A stretch of 54,372 nt of DNA. Source: an uncultured Coriobacteriaceae bacterium. Lineage in GTDB: Bacteria > Actinomycetota > Coriobacteriia > Coriobacteriales > Atopobiaceae. The notes beneath the pieces were generated by a model, which had not been told where the DNA came from, did not search any database, and was given only the letters and a program-made list of their open reading frames with translations. Within the stretch, counting starts at the first letter, position 1. The number at the start of each line of letters is the position of its first letter. The DNA is taken from the NCBI GenBank assembly GCA_902778135.1, contig CACYWP010000023.1, forward strand, positions 1-54,372, in the 5' to 3' direction. The position numbers and the translations under genes were made by a program. Positions 10,788 to 18,560 of this stretch are shown here, piece by piece.

Positions 10788-11159
10788 CTACTTGGGGCGC
10801 TTGGCGCCGTAGCGGGAGCGGGCGCGCTTGCGGTTCTGAACCGCCGCGCAGTCGTAGGCGCCACGGATGATCTTGTAGCGAACGCCAGGCAGGTCGCGCA
10901 CGCGGCCGCCGCGAATCAGCACGATGGAGTGCTCCTGCAGGTTGTGGCCCTCACCCGGAATGTAGGCCGTGACCTCGATGCCGTTGACGAGGCGCACACG
11001 GGCGACCTTGCGCAGGGCCGAGTTCGGCTTCTTGGGGGTGGTGGTGAAGACGCGGGTGCAGACGCCGCGCTTCTGCGGGTTGTGCTGCAGGGCGGCGTTC
11101 TTGGACTTGGCCTTGACGGTCGTGCGGCCCTGGCGGACGAGCTGGTTGATGGTAGGCAA
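10788..11159 (-). CDS. rpsL: 30S ribosomal protein S12 (TTG start; Arg at the K88 position)
   Basis: The product has 123 aa starting [12 protein letters not shown]. The start is a TTG at 11157-11159 with AAGGAG 6 nt upstream. The in-frame ATG at 11183 would add eight residues absent from S12 proteins and place the ribosome-binding site inside the coding region. S12 lines the decoding centre. Lys43 (TTTPKKPNS) is the usual residue. Position 88 is Arg ([12 protein letters not shown]), where E. coli and Bacillus S12 have Lys; K88R is a known streptomycin-resistance substitution. First gene of the str operon, with a consensus promoter about 80 nt upstream. Confidence 0.97.
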   Translation of the reverse strand: MPTINQLVRQGRTTVKAKSKNAALQHNPQKRGVCTRVFTTTPKKPNSALRKVARVRLVNGIEVTAYIPGEGHNLQEHSIVLIRGGRVRDLPGVRYKIIRGAYDCAAVQNRKRARSRYGAKRPK

Positions 11160-11243
11160 AGCTCTCTCCTTCTGAACTATCATCTACAACGTATGCAGTA
11201 AGGGCAGCGCAGCACCACTACCCTGGATTGGCACAGCTAGAAC

Positions 11244-11272
11244 ACTTTACGCAGCCCGGCGCCTGTTGTCAA
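11244..11272 (-). promoter_or_regulatory. Promoter of the str operon (rpsL-rpsG-fusA-rpsJ)
   Basis: On the minus strand a perfect -35 TTGACA (11267-11272) and a -10 TAAAGT (11244-11249) are spaced by 17 nt. Transcription would begin about 80 nt before the TTG start of rpsL. Confidence 0.8.
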
Positions 11273-11382
11273 AAGTCCACGGCACCGGGCGTATCCATAT
11301 ATCACAGAGTCCGCACAACTAGGGCAGTGCTCCGGCACACTTGCGCGCGTCGGGGCACCTTGTCTGCCATTTGGGTCTGGGC

Positions 11383-12090
11383 TTACGCCTCCTCGCGCTC
11401 CTTCTTGCGCTTGAGGTGGTTGCGCCAACCGGTGAGGGCAACGAGGCCGATGCCACCGCCACTGACGAGGCTCACGATCAGACGGATCCTGTCGAGGGGC
11501 TGCATGCCCGGCTTGTAGACACTACCCGGCACGGCACCGTTCATGGCGCGGCTGTTAGCCGTGGTGTAGAGCAGGTGATGAGCCGCCTCGCGAGCATAGT
11601 GGTACTCGGCCGCATTGGTCGCGTCGAACACATAGGTGTTCGCGTTGGACTTGAGGAAGGCGTCCGCTCCGGCACGGATCATCTGGCCCTCGTCGAACGC
11701 CGGGCTCTGGGCGTTGGCAGAGTCGGTGATGATGAAGCCGTCAAAGCCCCACTCGTCACGCACGAGCTGCTGGATCAGCGGGTAGCAGCCGCCCGTCCAC
11801 GTGGCACCGATGCGGTTGAACGAGGTCATGATGCCCTGAGCCGTGCGCTGCGTGCGCGTCTGCTGCACATAGTTGCCGGCATCATCGAGAACGTAGTAGG
11901 TCTCCTCAACGTCGGGGGCGTGCATGCACAGCTCGAAGGGACGCAGGTGGATCTCGCGTGCGGCCTGCTCGCCCACCCAAGTACTCACGCTCTTGTCGAT
12001 GCCGCCGTCACCGCAGTGGTTCTCCTGGTCGTTGAAGGCAAAGTGCTTGATGGTGGGATACAGGCCCAGCTCGGCGGCACCGTGAATCAC
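11383..12090 (-). pseudogene. 5'-truncated GH3 beta-glucosidase remnant
   Basis: From about 12090 to the stop at 11383 the frame encodes the C-terminal portion of a family 3 glycoside hydrolase: KHFAFNDQE, GIMTSFNRIGA, DEWGFDGFIITDS (the Asp is the expected nucleophile), then YAREAAHHLLYTTANS and a terminal membrane helix ending RNHLKRKKEREEA. The upstream half is missing. The frame continues to 12345, but the residues before about 12090 do not resemble GH3 and overlap kinase debris on the other strand. The arrangement suggests a large GH3 with a permuted domain order, of which only the last part survives. No credible ribosome-binding site or start was found. Confidence 0.7.
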
Positions 12091-12117
12091 GACTCTGGGG
12101 AATCGGTGGGAGTGACA

Positions 12118-12439
12118 TAGCGTTTCGAACGATCGAGAGCCTGCTGGCGACTGCGTTGGTCTACCTCCCCTGCTACCTGCTCTTGGTGCGCGCCATCGAC
12201 CGTGCGGGCACCGTGCTGGTGGAGGATCGGGCAACCGTACCTGCGTGGGCGAGGCGGCGTTTGTCGACGGCCTCCCGCAGACCACCAAGCAAGTGGCCGA
12301 TGGCACGCGTGACACGACCAACCATGGTATTGGCACGCGCTCCATGCGAAAGCTGGCCGAACGTTACGACGGCCTCTTCTCCGCCGCCCAGCGCGGCGAC
12401 ACGTTCTGTCTCGACATCACGCTGCCTCTACCGGAATAG
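12118..12439 (+). pseudogene. Remnant of a GHKL-type sensor histidine kinase
   Basis: Two pieces in different frames are recognisable. From about 12118 to 12246 the translation FRTIESLLATALVYLPCYLL resembles a kinase membrane/linker segment. From 12245 to the stop at 12439 the frame gives NHGIGTRSMRKLAERYDG and a terminal CLDITLPLPE, the characteristic end of a GHKL ATPase domain in AgrC/CitA-like kinases. The H and N boxes and the middle of the protein are missing, so this is debris from deletion plus frameshift. It abuts the GH3 remnant on the other strand. Confidence 0.6.
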
Positions 12440-12651
12440 CGCAACGCGCGACCCATCAATTGCCTATGCGTCTTTGGGTTGCAAGGACGCCTTCGCCCAC
12501 TGCCTCGTACGAAGCATGACAGCCGCGGAATACCTTGAGATAGCCCGCACAAGAAACAAGGAGCATCACTGGTAGCAGCAAGGCAAATCGGCGTGAGCGA
12601 GGGGTCGGCCAGCAGATACCGTCCTGCTGGCCGACCCCTCGCTCTCTTCGA
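12440..12651. other. Non-coding stretch with a long perfect hairpin
   Basis: No gene is supported here. The distinctive feature is a perfect 20-bp inverted repeat at 12595-12614 and 12625-12644 with a 10-nt loop. It lies 7 bp beyond the stop of the minus-strand membrane gene and could terminate transcripts from either side, although no T-run follows it. Confidence 0.6.
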
Positions 12652-13100
12652 TCACGCTCTTCTTGGCCTACCTGTCATCGGGGGGATCCAGAACTTGAGC
12701 AGCGGGAAGCTGATGAGCACGGCAAGGAGCGTGCCTGCGACCGGCACGATGACACCGTTGACGGCGGTCGCCGCCACGCCCGCGCTGATGAGCAGCTGCC
12801 CAACACGGGGCACGATGGCCGAGTTCAGCACGATGATGACGAGTACCAGCACCGCGTACTTGGGAGCCGACTTGCTGAAGCCAGCCGTGCTCTTGAACAC
12901 GACTTCATTTGCACGAAATAGTTGACCGCCTGGCTGGCCAGCTCGGCGAGGAGCACCACCGCCGTGCCCGCGCCTCCCGTGAGCACCGTGCCGATCCACG
13001 TGACCACGAAGCGCGCCACGGTGGACACGTTGGACAGGATGTTGAACAGGATGAACTCCCAGAGGGCCTGATGCTCCTCTTTCCACTCCTTGAATGCCAT
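12652..13100 (-). pseudogene. Frameshifted small polytopic membrane protein (GtrA-like)
   Basis: From an ATG at 13100 the frame gives MAFKEWKEEHQALWEFILFN and further hydrophobic helices up to NYFVQMK, about 65 residues. The sequence then continues sensibly only in another frame (VFKSTAGFSKSAPKYAVLVL ... WIPPMTGRPRRA) to a stop at 12652. Joining the two needs one missing base near 12905-12915, consistent with a single-base deletion or a sequencing error. The joined product would be about 148 aa with four membrane helices, similar in size and pattern to GtrA-like proteins (family call tentative). It lies 39 nt downstream of the GH3 gene in the same orientation. Confidence 0.6.
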
Positions 13101-13139
13101 GATGCAGTTTCCTTCTTGAGGTAATAGCCGAGCATTGGG

Positions 13140-15716
13140 CTACTTGCGAGCTGCGTCGGCCGCTTTGAGCGCCTTGGCGCTTGCCGCGTTGCGGATGGCG
13201 TTGACCGCCATGGCCAGCGCCCATGGTCCCAACACCCACAGCAGGCAGAGCAGGATTCCCAGGCCAACGCCCTTGCCAAGAGCGATGCTTGCCACCAGCA
13301 GGGCCAGACCGCCCAAGCCCCAGCCCCTGGCTTCGCGCACGATGGCGCGCACCAGGCCGCTGTCGGTGATGCCTCCGGTCATCTGCCCGATGGCGCGAAG
13401 CGGCATGTTGTAGACGAACTCCACGTTGAGGTTGGGCGTTCCGGCCTTGAGCGCCCTTCGCTCCACAGCTCCCAGCGCCGCACCGATGGCCATGAGCAGC
13501 GGGCTTCTGCTGTGCGTGAGGTCGCGGAAGGTCATGCGCTCGTCGATGGTCACCTTGCCCTTGGGCAGCGGGCGTCCGAGCAGCGCGGCAAACTGTTCGT
13601 CGCTCACGCAGGCGCCGGCCACCTGGCCCGTCTCGTACGGGGCAAGGTCAAGTCCGGCGTAGGGGTCTGGCGCACCGGTGCCCGCCAGCACGATCGTCTC
13701 GGTCAGGCGCACATCATCGCTCGCCGCGGCAACGCGCAGCTCGTAGGCGCCGCCCTCGGTCTCCCAGGCGTCGGTCTTCACGTTCCAATAACGGAAGGCG
13801 GTCTCCCCAAGGGCGAACGTGACGTCGCGCGACTCGCCAGGCTTGAGCATCACCTTCGCGAAGGCCTTGAGCTCCTGCCCGGGACGGAACACCTGACGCT
13901 CGGGCTTCGCCACGTATAGCTGAACGACCTCGGCACCAGCCACATCACCGGTGTTGGTCACGGTGACGGTGGCCTTGGTGCCGCCGCCACGCTGCGCATC
14001 ACCCAGTTCCACACGCAGGTCGGAGTACGCGAAGGTCGTGTACGAGAGACCGTAGCCAAAGGCAAATGCGGGACGCACGCCGGCTGTGTCGCAGTAGCGA
14101 TAGCCCACATAGAGGCCCTCACGGTACTCGGCGGTCTTCTCGTAGCTGGGGAAGTTGCTCGCTGTGGGATTGTCCGAAAGGTGCCGGTACCAGGTCTCGG
14201 CCGTCTTGCCGGAGGGGTTGACGCGACCCATGAGCACGTCAAGCGCAGCTGCGGCACCAGCCTGCCCGCCCAACGCCAGATGCAGCAGGGCGCGGGCGTC
14301 AACGACCCAGTCGGTCTCCACGGAGGCACCGGCAGAGAGCAGCACCACCGTGTTGGGATTGCCTGCGGCAACCGCCTTGAGCAGCGCGACCTGCGCGTCG
14401 GAGATACGCATGACGAGACGGTCGATGCCCTCGGACTCGGCTGGCTCCTCGAGTCCCAGGCTGATGATGGCTACGTCAGCGCGCCTCGCAAGGTCCACCG
14501 CCGCCTGCTGGAGACCTGCGTCCACGCCCTTGTCCCGCTCGAAGCCGCGTTCCACGCCCACCAGCTGCAGGTCCTCGCTCCCGATAAGATCGGCCAGCGC
14601 ATCAAGCTGCGTGCAGTTGACCAACGACGAGCCGTCACCCTGGTAGCGCGGCGTCACGGCGAAGTCACCGAGCAGGGCGACCTTGGTCCCCGAAGCCAGC
14701 GGCAGCAGGGACCGGCCGCCATCGACGTCACCACGCGTCTCGGCGCGGGCGTTCTTGAGCAGCACGATGGACTGGGCTGCAATCTCGCGCGCCAGCTGGT
14801 GATGGGCAGCTTGGCCAAAGCTGCAGCCGCGAGCAGCCTCCACCGCCGGTCGCGTGCGCAGGACCAGATGCAGCGCCTCCTCCACGCGCCGATCGAGCAC
14901 CTCCTGCGAGAGACGTCCCTCGCGCACGGCCGCAGCCAGCGTACGCGCCTCGCCGAGGCCAGGTGCCGGCATCTCGAAGTTCGAGCCAGCCACCACGCCC
15001 GCCACATGATCGTTGCTGCCACCCCAGTCGGTGACCACCGCGCCACCAAAGCCCCAACTGTCACGCAGAATCTCCTGCAGGAGGTGCTTTGACTCGTTGG
15101 CATAGGTGCCGTTGACCAGGTTGTAGCTGGTCATGATGCACCAGGGGTCGCTCTCGCGCACCACGGTCTCGAATCCCGTGAGGTAGAGCTCGCGGAGGGT
15201 CCGCTCGTCGAGCACGGAGTCGGACGCCTGGCGGCGCGTCTCCTGGCTGTTGACGGCAAAGTGCTTGGGGCAGGCGGCCACGCCCTGGCTCTGGATGCCG
15301 CGCACATAGGCGGCCGCCATCTTGCCCGCGAGGATGGGATCCTCGGAGAAGTACTCGAAGTTGCGCCCGGTCAGCGGGCTGCGCTTGATGTTGAGCCCCG
15401 GCCCCAGCACGCAGCCCACGCCCTGGCAGACGGCCTCCTCGCCTAAGGCCTCACCCAGCCGCTCGCCGAGCGACGGGTCCCAGCTCTGGGCGACGGTCGC
15501 CGCCGTGGGGAAGCACGTGGCCGGCAGGCTGCCGCTGATGCCCAGGTGGTTGGCCGTCTCGGGGTCCTGGTGACGCATGCCGTGGGGACCGTCGGAGAAC
15601 TGCAGCTCGGGAATGCCGAGGCTGGGGATGGCAAAGCTGCCAAAGGCCGAGGCGCCCTGCAGCAGCGCGCACTTCTCCTCCAGCGTCATGCGGGAGATGA
15701 TGTCTTCGTATGCCAT
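13140..15716 (-). CDS. GH3 beta-glucosidase with C-terminal membrane segments
   Basis: This 858-aa glycoside hydrolase family 3 protein probably releases glucose or other terminal beta-sugars from glycosides. The N-terminal barrel has LQFSDGPHGMR, LGPGLNIKRSPLTGRNFEYFSEDP, KHFAVNSQE and VVTDWGG with Asp230 as the predicted nucleophile. The alpha/beta sandwich domain follows, then a fibronectin-III-like domain (EVVQLYVAKPE). Unusually for GH3, the last about 80 residues form hydrophobic helices ending in a basic tail (AASAKALKAADAARK), so the enzyme is probably membrane-tethered. There is no N-terminal signal peptide, which favours a cytoplasmic-face enzyme. The ATG at 15716 is preferred over 15731: GAGAGG lies 7 nt before it and overlaps the upstream ATG. 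Confidence 0.93.
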   Translation of the reverse strand: MAYEDIISRMTLEEKCALLQGASAFGSFAIPSLGIPELQFSDGPHGMRHQDPETANHLGISGSLPATCFPTAATVAQSWDPSLGERLGEALGEEAVCQGVGCVLGPGLNIKRSPLTGRNFEYFSEDPILAGKMAAAYVRGIQSQGVAACPKHFAVNSQETRRQASDSVLDERTLRELYLTGFETVVRESDPWCIMTSYNLVNGTYANESKHLLQEILRDSWGFGGAVVTDWGGSNDHVAGVVAGSNFEMPAPGLGEARTLAAAVREGRLSQEVLDRRVEEALHLVLRTRPAVEAARGCSFGQAAHHQLAREIAAQSIVLLKNARAETRGDVDGGRSLLPLASGTKVALLGDFAVTPRYQGDGSSLVNCTQLDALADLIGSEDLQLVGVERGFERDKGVDAGLQQAAVDLARRADVAIISLGLEEPAESEGIDRLVMRISDAQVALLKAVAAGNPNTVVLLSAGASVETDWVVDARALLHLALGGQAGAAAALDVLMGRVNPSGKTAETWYRHLSDNPTASNFPSYEKTAEYREGLYVGYRYCDTAGVRPAFAFGYGLSYTTFAYSDLRVELGDAQRGGGTKATVTVTNTGDVAGAEVVQLYVAKPERQVFRPGQELKAFAKVMLKPGESRDVTFALGETAFRYWNVKTDAWETEGGAYELRVAAASDDVRLTETIVLAGTGAPDPYAGLDLAPYETGQVAGACVSDEQFAALLGRPLPKGKVTIDERMTFRDLTHSRSPLLMAIGAALGAVERRALKAGTPNLNVEFVYNMPLRAIGQMTGGITDSGLVRAIVREARGWGLGGLALLVASIALGKGVGLGILLCLLWVLGPWALAMAVNAIRNAASAKALKAADAARK

Positions 15717-15833
15717 GAGTCGTCCTCTCAAGCGCTCGTCTTCAAGTCTGAGAGTACGACATCACCGTTCGCGAAGATCTCCCCTGTCGCAATCGGTCGC
15801 CGTGATGGCACGTTTGGCCCGGACGTTCGGGCC

Positions 15834-16427
15834 TCACAGCTCGATCTCGTGCCAGCCAAAGGCGTTGACCAGCCTCGTTCCGCTGGGGTGCGTGCGCTCG
15901 CGCTCGATCATCCCATAGTCCAGATGCACGTGACCATGCACCATCACCCTGGGATGCAGCCAGTCGAGCAGCCCGTTGAACGCGTCGAAGCCCTGGTGTG
16001 GGTAGTCGGACAGGTCGCCGTACCCGCGCGGCGGGGCGTGCGTCACGAGGATGTCGATGCCGCCGGTCAGGTAGGCGCGCAGGCCCAGGCCGACCGACCG
16101 ATGCCGCATCTCGCCCTGGCTGTATCCCACGATGCCCCTGCGGTAGTCCAGCGACCCCTCGAGCCCCGCAATGCGCAGGCCTGCGATGCGCTCCACGCGT
16201 CCGTCGAGGTCGGTCCCGCCCAGGCGCGGATCGTCCTTGTAGCCCACGTCGTGGTTGCCCCGAACGTACAGCAGCGGAGCGTTGGCGAGCGTCGCCACGC
16301 AGTCGAGGTAGGACATGCCCAGGTCGCCGCACGAGATGACCAGGTCGTAGCGCCGATTGCCGTCGCGCTGGCCGAGGCGCTCGAGCAGCTCGTCGTCCTC
16401 CACGTCGGAGACAGCCAGGATGCGCAT
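15834..16427 (-). CDS. Calcineurin-like metallophosphoesterase
   Basis: The product has 197 aa and the metallophosphatase metal-ligand motifs in order: VSDVED near residue 7, ISCGDLG, RGNHDVG, LVTHAPPRG and HGHVHLDYG. The first motif has D-x-E rather than the usual D-x-H. Family members hydrolyse phosphomonoesters or phosphodiesters with two metal ions; the substrate cannot be read from sequence. The GGGGAGGG ribosome-binding site overlaps the stop of the BMP-domain gene 12 nt upstream, so the two are probably co-transcribed and functionally linked. A short GGCCCG/CGGGCC hairpin touches the stop codon. Confidence 0.9.
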   Translation of the reverse strand: MRILAVSDVEDDELLERLGQRDGNRRYDLVISCGDLGMSYLDCVATLANAPLLYVRGNHDVGYKDDPRLGGTDLDGRVERIAGLRIAGLEGSLDYRRGIVGYSQGEMRHRSVGLGLRAYLTGGIDILVTHAPPRGYGDLSDYPHQGFDAFNGLLDWLHPRVMVHGHVHLDYGMIERERTHPSGTRLVNAFGWHEIEL

Positions 16428-16439
16428 GGCCGCCCTCCC

Positions 16440-18386
16440 CTAGTCGGTCTCGGCGTCGGTCGCCGGTGTGATGACGCCCGAGGTCGCCACGTCTCCAGCC
16501 ACTGCCGGCGAGAGCTCCCAGCTCTTGGGCAGGCGCCCCACCACGTTCTCGTTCAGCCAACGCATGGAGGCAATCTCCTCGTTGGCGAGGCGGGGCGACC
16601 CCTCCTCGCGCACCACGACGCCCTTCTGTGCCACCAGCATGCCCTCGAAGGGGTGCAGGCGACCCTCGACCAGCTCGCGTCGCAGCATCTGCACGAGTCG
16701 CGTCTGTCCGGTCGCGAGCCCCGCGCCCAGTCCCAGCCGCACCACGTCGGCAGACATCCCCCACCAGTAGTTGAGGGCGCGGTCGCGATGCGCGCTGCCC
16801 TCCTTGCGCCAGCGGTCGTCCTGGATCGCGCGCACGATGAGCTCGTAGTAGCGCCCCCAGTCCCACACCGGCATCGCAACGCGCTCCGCCCCCTTGGAGC
16901 GATGCAGGCACGTGAGGCCATAGGGCTCCTCCGGCGCCAGCGGGTTGGGGTAGTCACGCCCCGCCAGCACGCGCACGTCGTCCGCCTCCAGCTCGCCGCG
17001 CCAGTCGCTCCCCTCGGCAGCGGCCCACTTCAGGTGCACCGTGCAGTAGGGGTCCACCATAGCGGCGCCGATCGCGAAGGCATTGACCTCCGCCACGCTG
17101 CCGAAGATGGGCGAGTTGGCCAGATAGCCCACGCGGTGGTTCTCCGCCATGCCCGCAGCCAGCGCCCCCATCAGGAACTTGACCTCGTACATGCGCGCGT
17201 AGAAGGTGCGTACCGCGCTCGACGAGAGGTTGATCGAGCAGTTGATGAACGTCGTGGCGGGATATGCGAGGGCCGCGCGGCGCGTCTGCTCCATCTGGCG
17301 CGGAGAGGCGGTGACGATGACGTCCGCCTCGTCCGCAACGATCGCCGCGATGGTCCGGTCGAAGTCCCGGTCGGACGCCCGTCCGCAGAACGAGCTGGTC
17401 TCGATGGCGTCACCCAGCCGTTCCTGCAGGTCGAGGCGCCCACGCTCGTGCAGTGACGTCCACCCCGAGGTTGCGGGGTCGCGGTCATACACAAAGGCCA
17501 TGCGCAGGGGCTTCGCGCGCCTGATGCCTCGCGCGATCCCCTTCACCGAGGTGACGACCCCCGTGCGCGGCTCCGACGGGTCCTCTATGTAGGTGATGGC
17601 GTCATCCTGCGCGGCGACCACCAGCTCGCCCCACAGGCGCGCCACGCGCAGGTCCATCTCGCGCTCGGAGACGCCCAGCGGCTGCTTGGTGGCGTATGCC
17701 TTCATGTACAGCAGGAAGGCGTCGCCCACGGTCTGCGGAAGCATCCCGCCGCCTCGGGAGCGGTAGGAGCGGGCAAAGAGGTACAGCGTCGAGGAGAGCC
17801 TGCGCACCACGTCCTCGGGCCACGTCTCGTCGAGCGTCTGGCCCAGCAGCTCGGCCAGCCTCTCGTAGCCACCCTCCTCCGAGAACTCGATCCCGTAGAT
17901 TGGCGCCACGCGGTAGAAGCGCGCAAACTCGTGGTAGCAGCGCACCGCCACCTCGTCGGACGGCGTCGGCATGACGCGCGTGACGCTGGCCATGATCGTC
18001 GGGGCGTCGAAGGAGCGCAGCACCGAGACGCGCTTGTTGCCTTCCTGCACGTAGAAGCGCTGCAGGTACTCGTAGACCACCACGGGGTCGCGTATGCCCT
18101 CGCTCTCCTGCGCGTCGTAGAGCCTGCTCCACTTGGCGGCAAACTCGGTGTCGGCGTCCGCTATCGGCAGGAAGCTGTACGAGAACACGTTGGCTCGCGC
18201 GCGGGTCTTGGTGCCCACGACCAGCTCCATGGGAATCTCGCGCACCCCGACGGGGACCTCGCCGCCACCGCGCCCATCGCCCAGCAGGTCATCCAACGCC
18301 GGCAGGTAGGGGTATCGTCCGTGCGCGACGGCGTCGCTCACCTCGCGCCGTCCCCGCTTGCATGCCTTGCGGTAGTCCTCGATCAT
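16440..18386 (-). CDS. Cytosolic BMP-family ligand-binding protein with ParB-like N-terminal domain
   Basis: The protein has 648 aa. Residues 1-290 include a segment resembling the ParB/sulfiredoxin fold (VVVYEYLQRFYVQEGNKRVSV). Residues about 291-560 match the BMP/Med periplasmic-binding fold (COG1744 type): RMAFVYDRDP, ADVIVTASPRQMEQTRRAAL, ATTFINCSIN, EVKFLMGALAAGMAENHRVGYL. BMP proteins normally are lipoproteins that bind nucleosides for ABC import. This one has no signal peptide or lipobox and no transporter genes nearby, so it probably binds a ligand in the cytoplasm. The ATG at 18386 is preferred over 18419 because AGAAGGTGG precedes it at good spacing. The metallophosphoesterase follows in an apparent operon. 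Confidence 0.8.
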   Translation of the reverse strand: MIEDYRKACKRGRREVSDAVAHGRYPYLPALDDLLGDGRGGGEVPVGVREIPMELVVGTKTRARANVFSYSFLPIADADTEFAAKWSRLYDAQESEGIRDPVVVYEYLQRFYVQEGNKRVSVLRSFDAPTIMASVTRVMPTPSDEVAVRCYHEFARFYRVAPIYGIEFSEEGGYERLAELLGQTLDETWPEDVVRRLSSTLYLFARSYRSRGGGMLPQTVGDAFLLYMKAYATKQPLGVSEREMDLRVARLWGELVVAAQDDAITYIEDPSEPRTGVVTSVKGIARGIRRAKPLRMAFVYDRDPATSGWTSLHERGRLDLQERLGDAIETSSFCGRASDRDFDRTIAAIVADEADVIVTASPRQMEQTRRAALAYPATTFINCSINLSSSAVRTFYARMYEVKFLMGALAAGMAENHRVGYLANSPIFGSVAEVNAFAIGAAMVDPYCTVHLKWAAAEGSDWRGELEADDVRVLAGRDYPNPLAPEEPYGLTCLHRSKGAERVAMPVWDWGRYYELIVRAIQDDRWRKEGSAHRDRALNYWWGMSADVVRLGLGAGLATGQTRLVQMLRRELVEGRLHPFEGMLVAQKGVVVREEGSPRLANEEIASMRWLNENVVGRLPKSWELSPAVAGDVATSGVITPATDAETD

Positions 18387-18489
18387 GGCAGCCACCTTCT
18401 CCGAGGCCGGTACTTGCAACCGACTCTAGCCAAACGGGGATGCGTTGGAGCGAGATTTTGCGCTTTGCGCCAAACGGCATGACTGGCCA

Positions 18490-18543
18490 TGCGAGACGGA
18501 GGCCTCCGACCGCGATGATGCGGGCGGAGGCCTCCGTCTCGCA
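18490..18543 (-). terminator. Long perfect hairpin downstream of the TIM-barrel/acyl-CoA synthetase gene
   Basis: A perfect 19-bp inverted repeat (18490-18508 and 18525-18543) with a 16-nt loop starts 17 nt after the stop at 18561. There is no T-run, so it is a probable terminator or RNA-stability hairpin. Confidence 0.6.
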
Positions 18544-18560
18544 CGTCCTTTTGGGTGTGG

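Noticed and set aside
12156..12575. 139-codon plus-strand open frame considered as an intact gene
   Set aside because: Only its first about 30 codons resemble a protein; it then crosses kinase debris in the wrong frame and has no ribosome-binding site.
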